DNA of 41,863 nt from an uncultured Microbacterium sp. (GTDB lineage: Bacteria; Actinomycetota; Actinomycetes; Actinomycetales; Microbacteriaceae). Positions 1 through 8,774 of the stretch are shown here, one piece after another; the stretch's first letter is position 1; every line of letters begins with the position of its first letter. Both the position numbers and the translations under genes were made by a program. The stretch covers positions 1 through 41,863 of the forward strand of contig CAJYJO010000007.1 of assembly GCA_913774845.1 (NCBI GenBank), in the 5' to 3' direction. Under the pieces are notes generated by a model. It had not been told where the DNA came from. It saw only the letters and a list, made by a program, of their open reading frames with translations, and did not search any database.

Positions 1-23
1 TGGCTCGGCGTGCGCCGGGCCGC

Positions 24-743
24 TCAGTGCTCTTCTGCGACCGCGAGCTGGATGTAGACCGCGGTGAGGATCGCGAAGACGTACGCCTGGAGGAAGGCGA
101 CGAAGATTTCGAACAGGGTGAAGGCGAAGCCGAAGGCCAGGGAGCCGGCGCCGAGCGCCGTCCACCATCCGCTGAGGTCGACGACGAAGAACTGCGTCGC
201 GGCGAAGAACAGCACGAGCATGAGGTGGCCGACGACCATGTTCATCAGCAGACGCAGCGTCAGGGTGACGGGGCGGATGATGAAGGTCGAGAGGAACTCG
301 AGCGGGATGATGAGGATGTAGAGGAACCAGGGCAGCCCGGGAGGCATGAGCGAGTTGCGGAAGAACCCGCTGGGGCTCTTCTTGATGCCGGCGTAGATGA
401 ACGTGACGTAGGCCACGATCGCGAGCAGCATCGGAACCGCGATGACGCTGGTGCCGGCGATGTTCAGGAACGGGATGACGCCCGTGATGTTCATGAACAG
501 CACCATGAAGAAGATCGTGGTGAGGATCGGCAGGAAGCGCTTGCCGTCCTTGCGGCCCAGGATGTCTTCCGCGATGTTGACGCGGACGAAGTCCAGGCCC
601 ATCTCGACGACGCTCTGGAAACGGCCGGGGACCACGGTCATACGACGCGTGCCGACGACGAGGAGAGTGACCAGGACCGCCGTCGCGAGCATCTGGATGA
701 GGTTGATTCGCGTGATCGCGAAGATCGTGCCCTCGAACAGCAC
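24..743 (-). CDS. atpB: F-type ATP synthase subunit a (F0)
   Basis: Subunit a forms the proton half-channels against the c-ring in the membrane F0 sector. The product has five or more hydrophobic helices. The C-terminal half carries the family signature around the essential arginine (STFIIRPVTLTLRLLMN), and the last helices (FEIFVAFLQAYVFAILTAVY) match subunit a. The start given is the GTG at 741-743, the first standard start codon in the frame. It probably trims the protein: the frame stays open upstream to about 924 and encodes EFHPPSISEFFPDAVLF, which resembles the normal N terminus of actinobacterial subunit a. No in-frame ATG, GTG or TTG exists there, only CTG (834-836, 846-848) or ATC codons. 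The other atp genes would lie beyond the left edge. The family call is very secure; the start is not. Confidence 0.95.
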   Translation of the reverse strand: MLFEGTIFAITRINLIQMLATAVLVTLLVVGTRRMTVVPGRFQSVVEMGLDFVRVNIAEDILGRKDGKRFLPILTTIFFMVLFMNITGVIPFLNIAGTSVIAVPMLLAIVAYVTFIYAGIKKSPSGFFRNSLMPPGLPWFLYILIIPLEFLSTFIIRPVTLTLRLLMNMVVGHLMLVLFFAATQFFVVDLSGWWTALGAGSLAFGFAFTLFEIFVAFLQAYVFAILTAVYIQLAVAEEH

Positions 744-961
744 CGCATCGGGGAAGAACTCCGAGATGGAGGGCGGGTGGAATTCCGCACCCGCAGACGC
801 GAAGTTCGTGATCAGGGTCGCAGCTTGAGTAGTCAGCGCTGGCTCCAGCTTCGGGGCATCGGTGTGAACCGTTGCGACGATGGTCGGTGATGGTACCCGA
901 AGTGCGAACCTGGAGAAGAGTTCCTATCGCGGGCGGGTACTTATGCCACCCTATCAAACTC

Positions 962-985
962 CCGGCGGATGCATGAGTCCGCCGG
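962..985 (-). terminator. Hairpin between atpI-like gene and atpB
   Basis: Perfect 8-bp inverted repeat (CCGGCGGA / TCCGCCGG) with an 8-nt loop, lying 64 bases after the stop of the atpI-like gene on the minus strand and followed by GAGTTTGAT. It probably ends the tsaC-wecA-atpI transcript. The rest of the 305-base gap (744-1048) holds the missing N terminus of atpB and AT-richer stretches (TTGATA, CATAAG near 940-955 on the minus strand) that may be the atp promoter. Confidence 0.5.
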
Positions 986-1048
986 ACGGATCGTCTCGTC
1001 GCCGGAGTATCGTGCGGCGCGCGCCGGTCGGGTGGGCTATGGGCGGGA

Positions 1049-1537
1049 TCAGGACCGGCGGTCGCCGGCATCCGGGTCGGTGGGGAGGCTGACGTCGCTG
1101 GCACTGGGGATGCGCATGCGCAGCAGGACGACGACGTCCACGGCGAGCGAGGCCACGACGCTCACGACCAGCGCGATGTAGAAGACCACCGGATCGACCC
1201 AGTCCTGGCCGCGCAGGATCACGATCGCGACGATGAAGAGCACGAGTTTGAGCAGCCAGCCCCCCAGCACGATTCCGAAGAAGATCGGCACGTAGAGCGG
1301 GTCGCCGAACCATCGGTTGGCGATGAGGATGCTGGCGGCGGTCACGGCGAGGAAGATCGCGCTGACGGCCACGCCCGCGAGGGCGCTGCCGAGGCCCCCC
1401 GCTCCCCCGACCAGGAAGCCGACGACCGCGCCGACGACGAGCAGGACGAGGGTGACCACGCCGCCCCATGTGAGCGCCGTGCGCAGCACCGGCGTGCTCG
1501 AGAGGGCGCGGCGGGGGGCGGGCGTGATGCTGCTCAT
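1049..1537 (-). CDS. atpI: Small four-helix membrane protein, AtpI-like
   Basis: 162-residue protein with about four membrane helices (roughly residues 21-43, 50-72, 82-106 and 117-139) and a hydrophilic acidic tail. No catalytic motif is visible. Its place between wecA and atpB is where actinobacteria keep the poorly conserved AtpI-like protein, which in other bacteria helps assemble the c-ring or supplies magnesium. The ATG overlaps the stop of the upstream glycosyltransferase gene as ATGA, so the two are probably translationally coupled, and GGAG lies about eight bases before the start. The name rests on position and topology rather than on a motif. Confidence 0.7.
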   Translation of the reverse strand: MSSITPAPRRALSSTPVLRTALTWGGVVTLVLLVVGAVVGFLVGGAGGLGSALAGVAVSAIFLAVTAASILIANRWFGDPLYVPIFFGIVLGGWLLKLVLFIVAIVILRGQDWVDPVVFYIALVVSVVASLAVDVVVLLRMRIPSASDVSLPTDPDAGDRRS

Positions 1538-2709
1538 GAGGGGGGCTCCGGTCGGGTCGGGCGGACGCGGCGGGACAACCGCCGCAGGCGGTGCGAGGAG
1601 GGCAGGAGGGTGAGCACGACGCACGCCGCGACGCCGACGAGGCCGAACGCGATGCCGATCGCGTAATCGCCGGGCCAGCTCTGCTGCGTGCCGATGTACA
1701 TCAGCAGGAACGCCAGGCTCACCACGGCGGTCCAACTGTAGAAGATGAGCACCGCGTCGCGGTCGCTGTGCCCCATGTCGAGCATGCGGTGGTGCAGGTG
1801 TTTGCGGTCGGGCGAGAACGGGGAGCGCCCCGCCCACTGACGTCGCGCGACGGCCAGACCGAAGTCGAGCAGCGGGAGCAGCACGATGACGACCGGCAGC
1901 AGGATCGGGATGAAGGCACCGAGCAGCTGGGAACGGCCGATCTTCTCGGGGTCGAGCACGGCGGGGTCGAGCTGCCCGGTGATCGCCACCGCGGAGCTGG
2001 CCATCAGCAGGCCGAGCATGAGGGCGCCGGCGTCGCCCATGAAGAGCTTGGCGGGGGTCCAGTTCATCGGGAGGAAGCCGAGGCACGCCCCCACCAGGAC
2101 CGCCGCGATGAAGGAGGCGAGGTTGAAGTACGTGCTGGCGCCGGTGTCGCGCACGAGGAGGTAGGAGTACGCGAAGAACACGCCGTTGGCGATGAGGCAG
2201 ACACCCGCGACCAGCCCGTTCAGGCCGTCGATGAAGTTGACGGCGTTCATGACGACGACCAGAGCGAACACGGTGAGCAGGAAGCTCACCCAGCTCGAGC
2301 CCACGGTGAGCGCGCCGATCGGCAGCGACAGGATCTGCAGCTGCCCGAACCACGCGATGACGCCGGCGGCGACGAACTGCGCACCCAGCTTGATCATCCA
2401 GTCGAGGTCCCAGAGATCGTCGGCCACGCCGACGAGCACGATGAGCAGCACCGCGCCCAGGAGGGAGAGCACCGGGACCGGATCGACCCAGAAGATCGAG
2501 AAGTAGGGGTTGCGGCTCGACAGCGCGAAGGCGGCCAGAACGCCCAGGAACATCGCCACGCCGCCCAGTCGCGGCGTCGGCGTCTTGTGCACGTCCCGGT
2601 CGCGGATCCCGGGATAGAGCTTGAACCGCAGTGCGAGCTTCCACACCACCCACGACAGCGCGAGGGTCACCGCGGCCGTGAAGAGGATGGTGAGGAGGTA
2701 TTGGGTCAC
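1534..2709 (-). CDS. wecA: Undecaprenyl-phosphate sugar-1-phosphate transferase (WecA/TagO/MraY superfamily)
   Basis: 391-residue polytopic membrane enzyme, expected to transfer GlcNAc-1-phosphate (or a related sugar phosphate) from a UDP-sugar to undecaprenyl phosphate, starting a cell-wall glycopolymer. It has about ten helices and the superfamily motifs: VGVADDLWDLDW (metal-binding DD), NAVNFIDGLNGL, LFMGDAGA, and the HLHHRM loop typical of WecA/TagO rather than MraY. The start is a GTG overlapping the tsaC stop as GTGA, which gives the usual N terminus; longer frames upstream run through tsaC in another frame. It is probably co-transcribed with tsaC and the atpI-like gene. The exact sugar is not readable from sequence. 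Confidence 0.93.
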   Translation of the reverse strand: MTQYLLTILFTAAVTLALSWVVWKLALRFKLYPGIRDRDVHKTPTPRLGGVAMFLGVLAAFALSSRNPYFSIFWVDPVPVLSLLGAVLLIVLVGVADDLWDLDWMIKLGAQFVAAGVIAWFGQLQILSLPIGALTVGSSWVSFLLTVFALVVVMNAVNFIDGLNGLVAGVCLIANGVFFAYSYLLVRDTGASTYFNLASFIAAVLVGACLGFLPMNWTPAKLFMGDAGALMLGLLMASSAVAITGQLDPAVLDPEKIGRSQLLGAFIPILLPVVIVLLPLLDFGLAVARRQWAGRSPFSPDRKHLHHRMLDMGHSDRDAVLIFYSWTAVVSLAFLLMYIGTQQSWPGDYAIGIAFGLVGVAACVVLTLLPSSHRLRRLSRRVRPTRPEPPS

Positions 2710-3452
2710 GGACCGGGGGCCTCGGCATCCGGGGCCGCGTCGGAAGACGCTGCGGCGGTGAGGGGGCCCGCGTCGGTCTCGTCGACGGGGTCGGGCTCGA
2801 GCAGGTCGCCGAGCACGGCGCGCAGGCGCTCGCGCGAGATCGCCCCGTCGCGCAGGACCCGCACCCGCGGCTCGGCGCCGCCGACGAGCGTCGTGGCATC
2901 GACGATGGTCGAGGCGATGCCGGTCTCGCTGGCGCCGGCGTCGAGATACGCCGCGACGCTGTCTCCGAGCATGTCGCGAGCGGAATCGATGTCGACGGCG
3001 GCGGGCCGGCCGGTGAGGTTGGCGCTCGACACCGCGAGCGGACCGGTCTCCTCCAGCAGCTCGAGAGTGAGCTTCTGGGCGGGCATGCGCACCGCCACCG
3101 TGCCGTGGGTGTCGCCCAGGTCCCACGACAGCGAGGGCTGAGCGGGGAGGACGATCGTCAGACCGCCGGGCCAGAACTCGCGCACGAGGTCGTCGACCGC
3201 GGGCGGCACCTCGGCCACGAGCGCACGGAGCGTCCCGACACCGGGCACGAGCACGGGCGGCGGCTGCTGGCGGCCGCGTCCCTTCGCCTCGAGGAGCCCC
3301 GCGACGGCGCGCGCGTTGAACGCGTCGGCGGCGATTCCGTAGACGGTATCGGTGGGGAGCACGACGAGTTCGCCGCGGCCGATCGCCTGACGCGCATGGC
3401 GCATCCCGGACAGCAGCTGCGACTCGTCACGGCAGTCGTATACGGGTGACAT
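2706..3452 (-). CDS. tsaC: L-threonylcarbamoyladenylate synthase (Sua5/YrdC/TsaC family)
   Basis: 248-residue cytosolic enzyme making threonylcarbamoyl-AMP from threonine, bicarbonate and ATP, the first step of the t6A modification of tRNAs reading ANN codons. The YrdC fold is clear: LPTDTVYGIAADA near residue 35, a KGR motif, FWPGGLTIVLP, and GPLAVSSANLTG near residues 140-150. The last 40 or so residues are an Ala/Asp-rich tail rather than a full Sua5 domain. ATG 3450-3452 was chosen because a TAGACT -10-like hexamer (3463-3468) lies 10 bases upstream, implying a leaderless or almost leaderless mRNA. The stop overlaps the wecA start. Confidence 0.92.
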   Translation of the reverse strand: MSPVYDCRDESQLLSGMRHARQAIGRGELVVLPTDTVYGIAADAFNARAVAGLLEAKGRGRQQPPPVLVPGVGTLRALVAEVPPAVDDLVREFWPGGLTIVLPAQPSLSWDLGDTHGTVAVRMPAQKLTLELLEETGPLAVSSANLTGRPAAVDIDSARDMLGDSVAAYLDAGASETGIASTIVDATTLVGGAEPRVRVLRDGAISRERLRAVLGDLLEPDPVDETDAGPLTAAASSDAAPDAEAPGP

Positions 3453-3491
3453 GTCGCGCGCCAGTCTAGTCGCGCCCCGCCCCATGGACGG

Positions 3492-4382
3492 TCAGGGCCG
3501 GACGGCGGTCGTGGCCCGGTCGCGCGTGGTCAGATCGGGATGGGTCGCCGCGGAGTGCCATCCGTCGGCGGTGAGGATCTCTCGGATCGCCGCGCCCTGC
3601 CACTCCCCGTGCTCGATGACGATCGCGCCGCCGGGGTGCGCCAAGCGCAGCCCCACCCGACTGAGCTGACGGACCGCGTCCAGTCCGTCCGGCCCGCCGT
3701 ACAGCGCCGCCGGCGGGTCGAACAGCCGCACCTCCGGGTCGCGCGGGATGGCGTCGTCGGGAACGTAGGGGGGATTGGATGCCACGACCGAGACGGTGCC
3801 GTCGAGCTCGGGGAACGCTTCGCCGAGGTCGATGAACGCCAGCGTCACGTTCTCGGCCCCCAGCCGCGCGACGTTCTGCTTCGTCCAGACGAAGGCGTCG
3901 ACGGAGTTCTCGGCGGCGAAGACGCGCGCGTTCGGCACCTCGGTCGCCATCGCGAGGGCGATCGCGCCGCTTCCGGTACCCAGATCGACGGCGATCGGGG
4001 CCTCGGAGGCGACCGCACGCAGCGCGTCGATGGCCAGCTGAGCGACCATCTCGGTCTCGGGACGCGGGACGAAGACGCCGGGGCCGACGGCGAGCTCCAT
4101 CGAGCGGAACGGTGCCAGACCCGTCAGATGCTGCAGCGGCTCGCGGGCGCAGCGGCGGTCCACGAGAGCCGCGAAGGTCGGCGCGAGCGCGTCGGGGAAC
4201 CCGTCGCCGCGGATCGCCGCGGCCTGCACTCCCCCACGGGACGTGTCGAGCACGTGGGCGACGAGGAGCTCGGCATCCACCTGCGGGTCGGGGATCCCGG
4301 CGGTGGACAGGCGCGCGACGGTGTCGCGGACGACGTCGGCGACGCGGAGGGCGGCGGGCGGGGGCGAGGACGTCTCGGGCAT
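3492..4382 (-). CDS. prmC: Peptide chain release factor N5-glutamine methyltransferase
   Basis: 296-residue class I SAM-dependent methyltransferase that methylates the glutamine of the GGQ motif in release factors. An N-terminal helical domain precedes the SAM-binding VDLGTGSGAIALAMA and the catalytic NPPYVP motif, which holds the substrate glutamine. Its partner prfA is in the same window but separated by the plus-strand cys-amidase cassette. The start at 4382 (MPETSS) is preferred over an in-frame ATG 12 codons earlier, because the -10-like TAGGCT (4394-4399) lies inside the longer form and 11 bases before this ATG. Confidence 0.94.
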   Translation of the reverse strand: MPETSSPPPAALRVADVVRDTVARLSTAGIPDPQVDAELLVAHVLDTSRGGVQAAAIRGDGFPDALAPTFAALVDRRCAREPLQHLTGLAPFRSMELAVGPGVFVPRPETEMVAQLAIDALRAVASEAPIAVDLGTGSGAIALAMATEVPNARVFAAENSVDAFVWTKQNVARLGAENVTLAFIDLGEAFPELDGTVSVVASNPPYVPDDAIPRDPEVRLFDPPAALYGGPDGLDAVRQLSRVGLRLAHPGGAIVIEHGEWQGAAIREILTADGWHSAATHPDLTTRDRATTAVRP

Positions 4383-4441
4383 GTCGGGACCCCAGCCTAG
4401 TAGCGCAGCGTCATACAAGAACCGGCGTCGGAGGCCTCGCC

Positions 4442-4447
4442 TAGGCT
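4442..4447 (+). promoter_or_regulatory. -10-like TAGGCT before cysK
   Basis: TAGGCT matches the actinobacterial TAnnnT -10 pattern and lies 33 bases before the cysK ATG, giving a leader of about 26 nt that includes the GAAAGG ribosome-binding site. The facing prmC has its own TAGGCT at 4394-4399 on the other strand, so 4383-4480 is a compact divergent promoter region. Confidence 0.5.
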
Positions 4448-4480
4448 GGTCGCGTTCTGATCGACGGCGAAAGGCGCTCC

Positions 4481-5419
4481 ATGCCCGGCATTCACTCCGA
4501 CATCACCTCCGCATTCGGCGACACCCCCCTGGTGCGGCTCAACCGCGTCGCCGAGGGCACCGAGGCGCAGATCCTGTTGAAGCTGGAGTTCTACAACCCC
4601 GCCTCGAGCGTCAAGGACCGCCTCGGCATCGCGATCGTCGACGCCGCCGAGGCCTCGGGAGAGCTCGAGCCGGGCGGCACGATCGTGGAGTCCACGAGCG
4701 GCAACACCGGTATCGCCCTGGCCATGGTCGGTGCGGCGCGCGGCTACAAGGTCATCCTGACCATGCCGGCCTCGATGTCGAAGGAGCGCCGCGTCCTGCT
4801 CAAGGCGTTCGGCGCCGAACTCGTCCTCACCGACCCCACCAAGGGCATGTCGCACGCGGTCGACGAGGCCAAGCGCATCGTCGCCGAGACGCCGGGCGCC
4901 GTCTGGGCACGCCAGTTCGAGAACGAGGCCAACCCGGCCATCCACCGCAAGACCACCGCGGAGGAGATCCTGCGCGACACCGACGGCAAGGTCGACTACT
5001 TCGTCGCCGGCATCGGCACGGGCGGCACGATCACCGGTGTTGGCCAGGTGCTGAAGGAGCGCGTTCCCGGCGTGAAGGTTGTCGCCGTCGAGCCCGCCGA
5101 CTCCCCGATCCTCACCAAGGGCCACCCCGGGCCGCACAAGATCCAGGGCATCGGGCCGAACTTCGTGCCCGCGATCCTCGACCGCGACATCCTCGACGAG
5201 GTCATCGACGTCGAGTTCGACGATGCCATCCGCCTGGCGCGCGAGACGGCCGCGAAAGACGGCATCCTCGTGGGCATGTCCTCGGGCGCGGCGATCTGGG
5301 CCGCCCTCGAGGTCGCTCGCCGCCCCGAGGCCGCGGGCAAGAACATCGTCGTGATCATCCCCTCGTACGGTGAGCGGTACCTCTCGACGGCGCTCTACGA
5401 GCACCTGCGCGAAGACTGA
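4481..5419 (+). CDS. cysK: Cysteine synthase A (O-acetylserine sulfhydrylase)
   Basis: 312-residue PLP enzyme that makes cysteine from O-acetylserine and sulfide. Lys45 in NPASSVKDR is the PLP Schiff-base lysine, STSGNTG at 72-77 is the substrate loop, and [10 protein letters not shown] is the PLP phosphate site. Length and motifs fit CysK rather than cystathionine beta-synthase, as there is no CBS domain. GAAAGG precedes the ATG. cysE starts one base after the stop, so both enzymes of the pathway are co-expressed and could form the cysteine synthase complex. Confidence 0.96.
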   Translation: MPGIHSDITSAFGDTPLVRLNRVAEGTEAQILLKLEFYNPASSVKDRLGIAIVDAAEASGELEPGGTIVESTSGNTGIALAMVGAARGYKVILTMPASMSKERRVLLKAFGAELVLTDPTKGMSHAVDEAKRIVAETPGAVWARQFENEANPAIHRKTTAEEILRDTDGKVDYFVAGIGTGGTITGVGQVLKERVPGVKVVAVEPADSPILTKGHPGPHKIQGIGPNFVPAILDRDILDEVIDVEFDDAIRLARETAAKDGILVGMSSGAAIWAALEVARRPEAAGKNIVVIIPSYGERYLSTALYEHLRED

Positions 5420-5420
5420 C

Positions 5421-5990
5421 GTGGGGGCCCTCTCGCGCATCCGTGAAGACATCGAGGCCGCCAAGCTCCGCGATCCCGCGGCGCGCGGCGGTCTCGAGAT
5501 CGCGCTGCTATACCCGGGGCTGCACGCGGTGTGGTCGTACCGGGTGGCGAACCGCTTGTGGCGTCGTGGGCTGCGCTTCCCCGCGCGCGCGCTGTCGCAG
5601 GTGACGCGCTGGCTCACGGGTGTCGAGATCCACCCCGGCGCGACGATCGGCCGCCGCTTCTTCATCGACCACGGCATGGGTGTCGTGGTCGGTGAGACGG
5701 CCGAGGTCGGCGACGACGTCATGCTCTACCACGGCGTGACGCTCGGCGGCCGCCAGCGTGAGGGCGGAAAGCGCCACCCGACGCTGCACGACGGCGTCGC
5801 CGTGGGCGCGGGAGCGAAGATCCTCGGTCCGATCACGCTCGGAGCGCGCTCGGTGGTCGGCGCGAACGCCGTGGTCACGAGGGACGCACCGGCCGACAGC
5901 GTGCTCGTCGGCGTCCCGGCCAAGGCGCGCACACGCCGCAACGGCGAGGACACCCGCGCGCTGCTGACCACCCCGGAGTACTGGATCTGA
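5421..5990 (+). CDS. cysE: Serine O-acetyltransferase
   Basis: 189-residue short-type serine acetyltransferase, making O-acetylserine for CysK. The left-handed beta-helix hexapeptide repeats are evident ([21 protein letters not shown], then [13 protein letters not shown] and a [11 protein letters not shown] coil) with the catalytic HG(M/V) segments. The protein ends ...TTPEYWI; a C-terminal isoleucine is what CysE inserts into the CysK active site in known cysteine synthase complexes. The start is the GTG one base after the cysK stop; it gives the normal short-type length, whereas an upstream ATG would extend the frame into cysK. Confidence 0.95.
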   Translation: MGALSRIREDIEAAKLRDPAARGGLEIALLYPGLHAVWSYRVANRLWRRGLRFPARALSQVTRWLTGVEIHPGATIGRRFFIDHGMGVVVGETAEVGDDVMLYHGVTLGGRQREGGKRHPTLHDGVAVGAGAKILGPITLGARSVVGANAVVTRDAPADSVLVGVPAKARTRRNGEDTRALLTTPEYWI

Positions 5991-6027
5991 CCGCCGCGGC
6001 GGCTGTTTGCGTTCGGCCGCCCCGCCG

Positions 6028-6033
6028 TAGGCT
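6028..6033 (+). promoter_or_regulatory. -10-like TAGGCT, leaderless start of the amidase gene
   Basis: TAGGCT ends 6 bases before the ATG, and TTTGCG lies 16 bases further upstream. Initiation about 6-7 bases after the -10 would place the transcript start on the ATG itself, and no ribosome-binding site is visible, so a leaderless mRNA is likely. Confidence 0.55.
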
Positions 6034-6039
6034 CGGACA

Positions 6040-7440
6040 ATGCCCCGACTGCACGATCTCTCCCTCGTGGCCCAGGTCGACGGGCTCCGCAGCGGCGAGT
6101 TCTCGCCCGCCGAGCTGACGACCCACTACCTCGACCGCATCGACCGCCACCGCGGTCTCGGTGCCTTCTCCGAGGTGACCACGGATGCCGCGCTCCGACG
6201 TGCCGCCGAGCTCCCTCGACCGGCCGACGGGTCGCTGTGGGGCGTCCCCCTGGCCGACAAGGATCTCGTCGCCCGCGCCGGAGTGCCCACGCGCTACGGT
6301 TCTCGCTCACGGGAGAACCACGTGCCCGCGGCATCCGATCCCCTCGCCGCGGCCCTCGACGCCGCCGGAGCGATCAACGTCGGCAAGACCAGCACCTCGG
6401 AGTTCGGCCTCACCGGCTTCACCGAACCGCTGATCCACGACCCGGCGCGTGACCCGTGGCGGCCCGCGGCCGGCGCGGGCGGCTCGAGCGGTGGGGCGGC
6501 AGTGGCCGTCGCGGCGGGACTCCTCCCCGCGGCCGTCGGTTCGGACGGGGGCGGGTCGATCCGCATCCCCTCGGCGACCGTGGGAGTCGTCGGTCTCAAG
6601 CCCTCACGCGGGCGGTTGCCGATCGGCTCGGGCTTCGACTCCCCCGAGGGCCTGTCGGTCACGGGGCCGGTCGCGCGCTCGGCGGAGGACGCGGGACTCC
6701 TGCTCGACGCGCTCGTCGGCCTCGCCCCGTTCCGTTACGCGACGGCCGCCCCGGGCGGAGGGCCCTTCGTCGAGGCGGCACGGCGCGAGCCGGGCGCCCT
6801 CCGCATCGGCGTCACGACGGTGTCCCCGTGGGACGACGACGAGGACATCCGCCTCCATCCCGACGCGCGAGCCGCCTTCGACGCGGCAGCCGCCTGGCTC
6901 TCCGACGCGGGTCACGTGGTGGCGGATGCCGAGTGGCATCCGGTCGGCTACGCGTCGCTCTTCCACGTGCTCTGGCGCGCGAGCGCCGCGCGGATCCCCC
7001 TCACGGCGGCCGACATGGAAGTCGTCGAGCCGTTGACCGCCTGGCTCGTGCAGGAAGGGCGCCGGTTGGGCGCCCTCGAGCTGCTGGACGGGCTCGCCGC
7101 CGCCCGGGCGTTCGAGCGAAGGACGATCGCGGATTTCTCGGCGTTCGACGCCGTCCTGACGCCCGCTCTCGCGCAGGCGCCGCAACCGGTGGGCGCCTAC
7201 GCGGGCCACAGCCCGGAGCGCACCTTCGCGATGCAGGTCGAGTACGCGCCGTACTCCAGCTTCGTCAACGTCGCAGGCTTGCCGGCCCTCACCATTCCGG
7301 TGACGACGGATGCCACGGGCCACCCCGTGTCGGTGCAGCTCGTGGGCCGCCCCGGGGGCGAGGCGACGCTGCTGTCGCTCGCCGCTCAGCTCGAGGCCCG
7401 CCGAGGTCCGCTCCCCCACCCGCCCGCCTGGGACGACTGA
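6040..7440 (+). CDS. Amidase signature family enzyme
   Basis: 466-residue amidase of the Ser-cisSer-Lys type. The catalytic lysine sits in GVPLADKDL (about residue 74), the cis-serine region in AGAGGSSGGAAVAVAAG, and the nucleophile in GSDGGGSIRIP. The family includes GatA, indole-acetamide hydrolases and 6-aminohexanoate-cyclic-dimer hydrolases; nothing here fixes the substrate. It is not the tRNA amidotransferase subunit judging by the absence of gatB/gatC nearby. Downstream it faces prfA. Its own promoter at 6028 suggests expression separate from cysKE. Confidence 0.9.
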   Translation: MPRLHDLSLVAQVDGLRSGEFSPAELTTHYLDRIDRHRGLGAFSEVTTDAALRRAAELPRPADGSLWGVPLADKDLVARAGVPTRYGSRSRENHVPAASDPLAAALDAAGAINVGKTSTSEFGLTGFTEPLIHDPARDPWRPAAGAGGSSGGAAVAVAAGLLPAAVGSDGGGSIRIPSATVGVVGLKPSRGRLPIGSGFDSPEGLSVTGPVARSAEDAGLLLDALVGLAPFRYATAAPGGGPFVEAARREPGALRIGVTTVSPWDDDEDIRLHPDARAAFDAAAAWLSDAGHVVADAEWHPVGYASLFHVLWRASAARIPLTAADMEVVEPLTAWLVQEGRRLGALELLDGLAAARAFERRTIADFSAFDAVLTPALAQAPQPVGAYAGHSPERTFAMQVEYAPYSSFVNVAGLPALTIPVTTDATGHPVSVQLVGRPGGEATLLSLAAQLEARRGPLPHPPAWDD

Positions 7441-7513
7441 GCGCCCAGCTCGCAGGGCTCCCCGCCGGGCGGGCGAGCGACAGCCGCCGCTCGGCTGCCG
7501 CACCGGCCGAGCG

Positions 7514-7588
7514 GTACTCCTGAGTTCTGGGCGCCTGACGCCCCGACGACGCGCCAGCGAGCAGCAGAACGCGCACTCCTCAGGAGTT
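7514..7588. repeat. Nested inverted-repeat block between the amidase gene and prfA
   Basis: In the 225-base gap between two converging genes lie nested complementary segments: ACTCCTGAG near 7516 and CTCAGGAGT near 7580, GTTCTG and CAGAAC inside them, and GGCGC / GCGCC innermost. The right end is itself a palindrome, ACTCCT-C-AGGAGT (7575-7587). It may act as a bidirectional terminator or be a decayed palindromic repeat element. No coding potential was seen. Confidence 0.4.
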
Positions 7589-7665
7589 CCGCGCGCGCGT
7601 GACGCGCAGCCATGGACCGGCGCGGGCAGGCCAAGCCGCAGGAGGTACCGCGCGCGGCGCGGGGC

Positions 7666-8757
7666 TCAGCCGTCGGCGAGAGCGGCGAGGCGCGCTTCTT
7701 CATCGGCGGCGATCGCCGATTCGATGATCGGGCCGAGGGCACCGTCCATGACCTGGTCGAGGTTGTAGGCCTTGTACCCGGTGCGGTGATCGGCGATGCG
7801 GTTCTCGGGGAAGTTGTAGGTGCGGATGCGCTCGGAGCGGTCCATGCCGCGGATCTGCGACTTGCGGGCGTCGGCGGCGACGGCGTCGCGCTCCTCCTGC
7901 TGCTTGGCCAGCAGGCGCGCGCGCAGCACCCGCATTCCGGCCTCGCGGTTCTGCAGCTGGGACTTCTCGTTCTGCATCGACACCACGATCCCCGTGGGCA
8001 CGTGGGTGATGCGCACGGCCGAGTCGGTCGTGTTGACGGACTGCCCACCGGGTCCCGACGAGCGGAACACGTCGATCTTGAGGTCGTTGGGGTCGATCGC
8101 GACCTCTTCGGGCTCGTCGACCTCGGGGAACACGAGCACGCCCGTCGTGGACGTGTGGATGCGCCCCTGCGACTCGGTCGCGGGCACCCGTTGCACGCGG
8201 TGGACTCCGCCCTCGTACTTCAAATGCGCCCACACGCCCTGCGCGGGGTCGCTCGAGGAGCCCTTGATTGCGACCTGGACGTCTTTGTACCCGCCGAGGT
8301 CGGACTCGGTGCGTTCGAGCAGCTCCGTCTTCCAGCCCATGGATGCCGCGTACTGCAGGTACATGCGCAGGAGATCGGCCGCGAAGAGGGCGCTCTCCGC
8401 TCCCCCTTCACCGCCCTTGATCTCCATGATCACGTCGCGGGCGTCGTCGGGGTCGCGCGGGATGAGAAGGCGCCGCAGACGCTCCTGCGTCTCGGCGACC
8501 CGCTCCTCCAACGCCGGCACCTCGTCGGCGAACGCCGCGTCTTCTTTCGCGAGCTCGCGGGCGGCATCCAGATCATCGGATGCCGAGACCCAGGCGTCAT
8601 GCGCCGCGACGATGCGCGACAGCTCGGCGTAGCGCCGGTTGACGCGCTTGGCCCGCGCGGCGTCGGCGTGCACGGCCGGGTCGGAGAGCTCCTCCTGGAC
8701 GGCTCTGTGCTCGTCGAGGAGGCCGCGCACCGACTCGAACATCGCGGGCACCGACAT
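7666..8757 (-). CDS. prfA: Peptide chain release factor 1
   Basis: 363-residue class I release factor recognising UAA and UAG. The tripeptide anticodon motif PAT is at residues 192-194 ([13 protein letters not shown]), where RF2 would have SPF. The GGQ that triggers peptidyl-tRNA hydrolysis is at 237-239 ([10 protein letters not shown]) and is the substrate of PrmC. The N-terminal coiled region (1-110) and the [12 protein letters not shown] segment are normal. It lies 17 bases after rho. In many actinobacteria rpmE (ribosomal protein L31) sits between rho and prfA; it is absent here. Confidence 0.97.
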   Translation of the reverse strand: MSVPAMFESVRGLLDEHRAVQEELSDPAVHADAARAKRVNRRYAELSRIVAAHDAWVSASDDLDAARELAKEDAAFADEVPALEERVAETQERLRRLLIPRDPDDARDVIMEIKGGEGGAESALFAADLLRMYLQYAASMGWKTELLERTESDLGGYKDVQVAIKGSSSDPAQGVWAHLKYEGGVHRVQRVPATESQGRIHTSTTGVLVFPEVDEPEEVAIDPNDLKIDVFRSSGPGGQSVNTTDSAVRITHVPTGIVVSMQNEKSQLQNREAGMRVLRARLLAKQQEERDAVAADARKSQIRGMDRSERIRTYNFPENRIADHRTGYKAYNLDQVMDGALGPIIESAIAADEEARLAALADG

Positions 8758-8774
8758 CGCGTCTGCGCCCCGGG

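Noticed and set aside
27-890. Long plus-strand open frame over atpB
   Set aside because: Composition is dominated by Asp/Glu/Arg as expected for the antisense of a GC-rich gene; the minus strand encodes a clear subunit a.
1591-3141. 516-codon plus-strand frame opposite wecA and tsaC
   Set aside because: Antisense shadow; the opposite strand has all family motifs of both enzymes.
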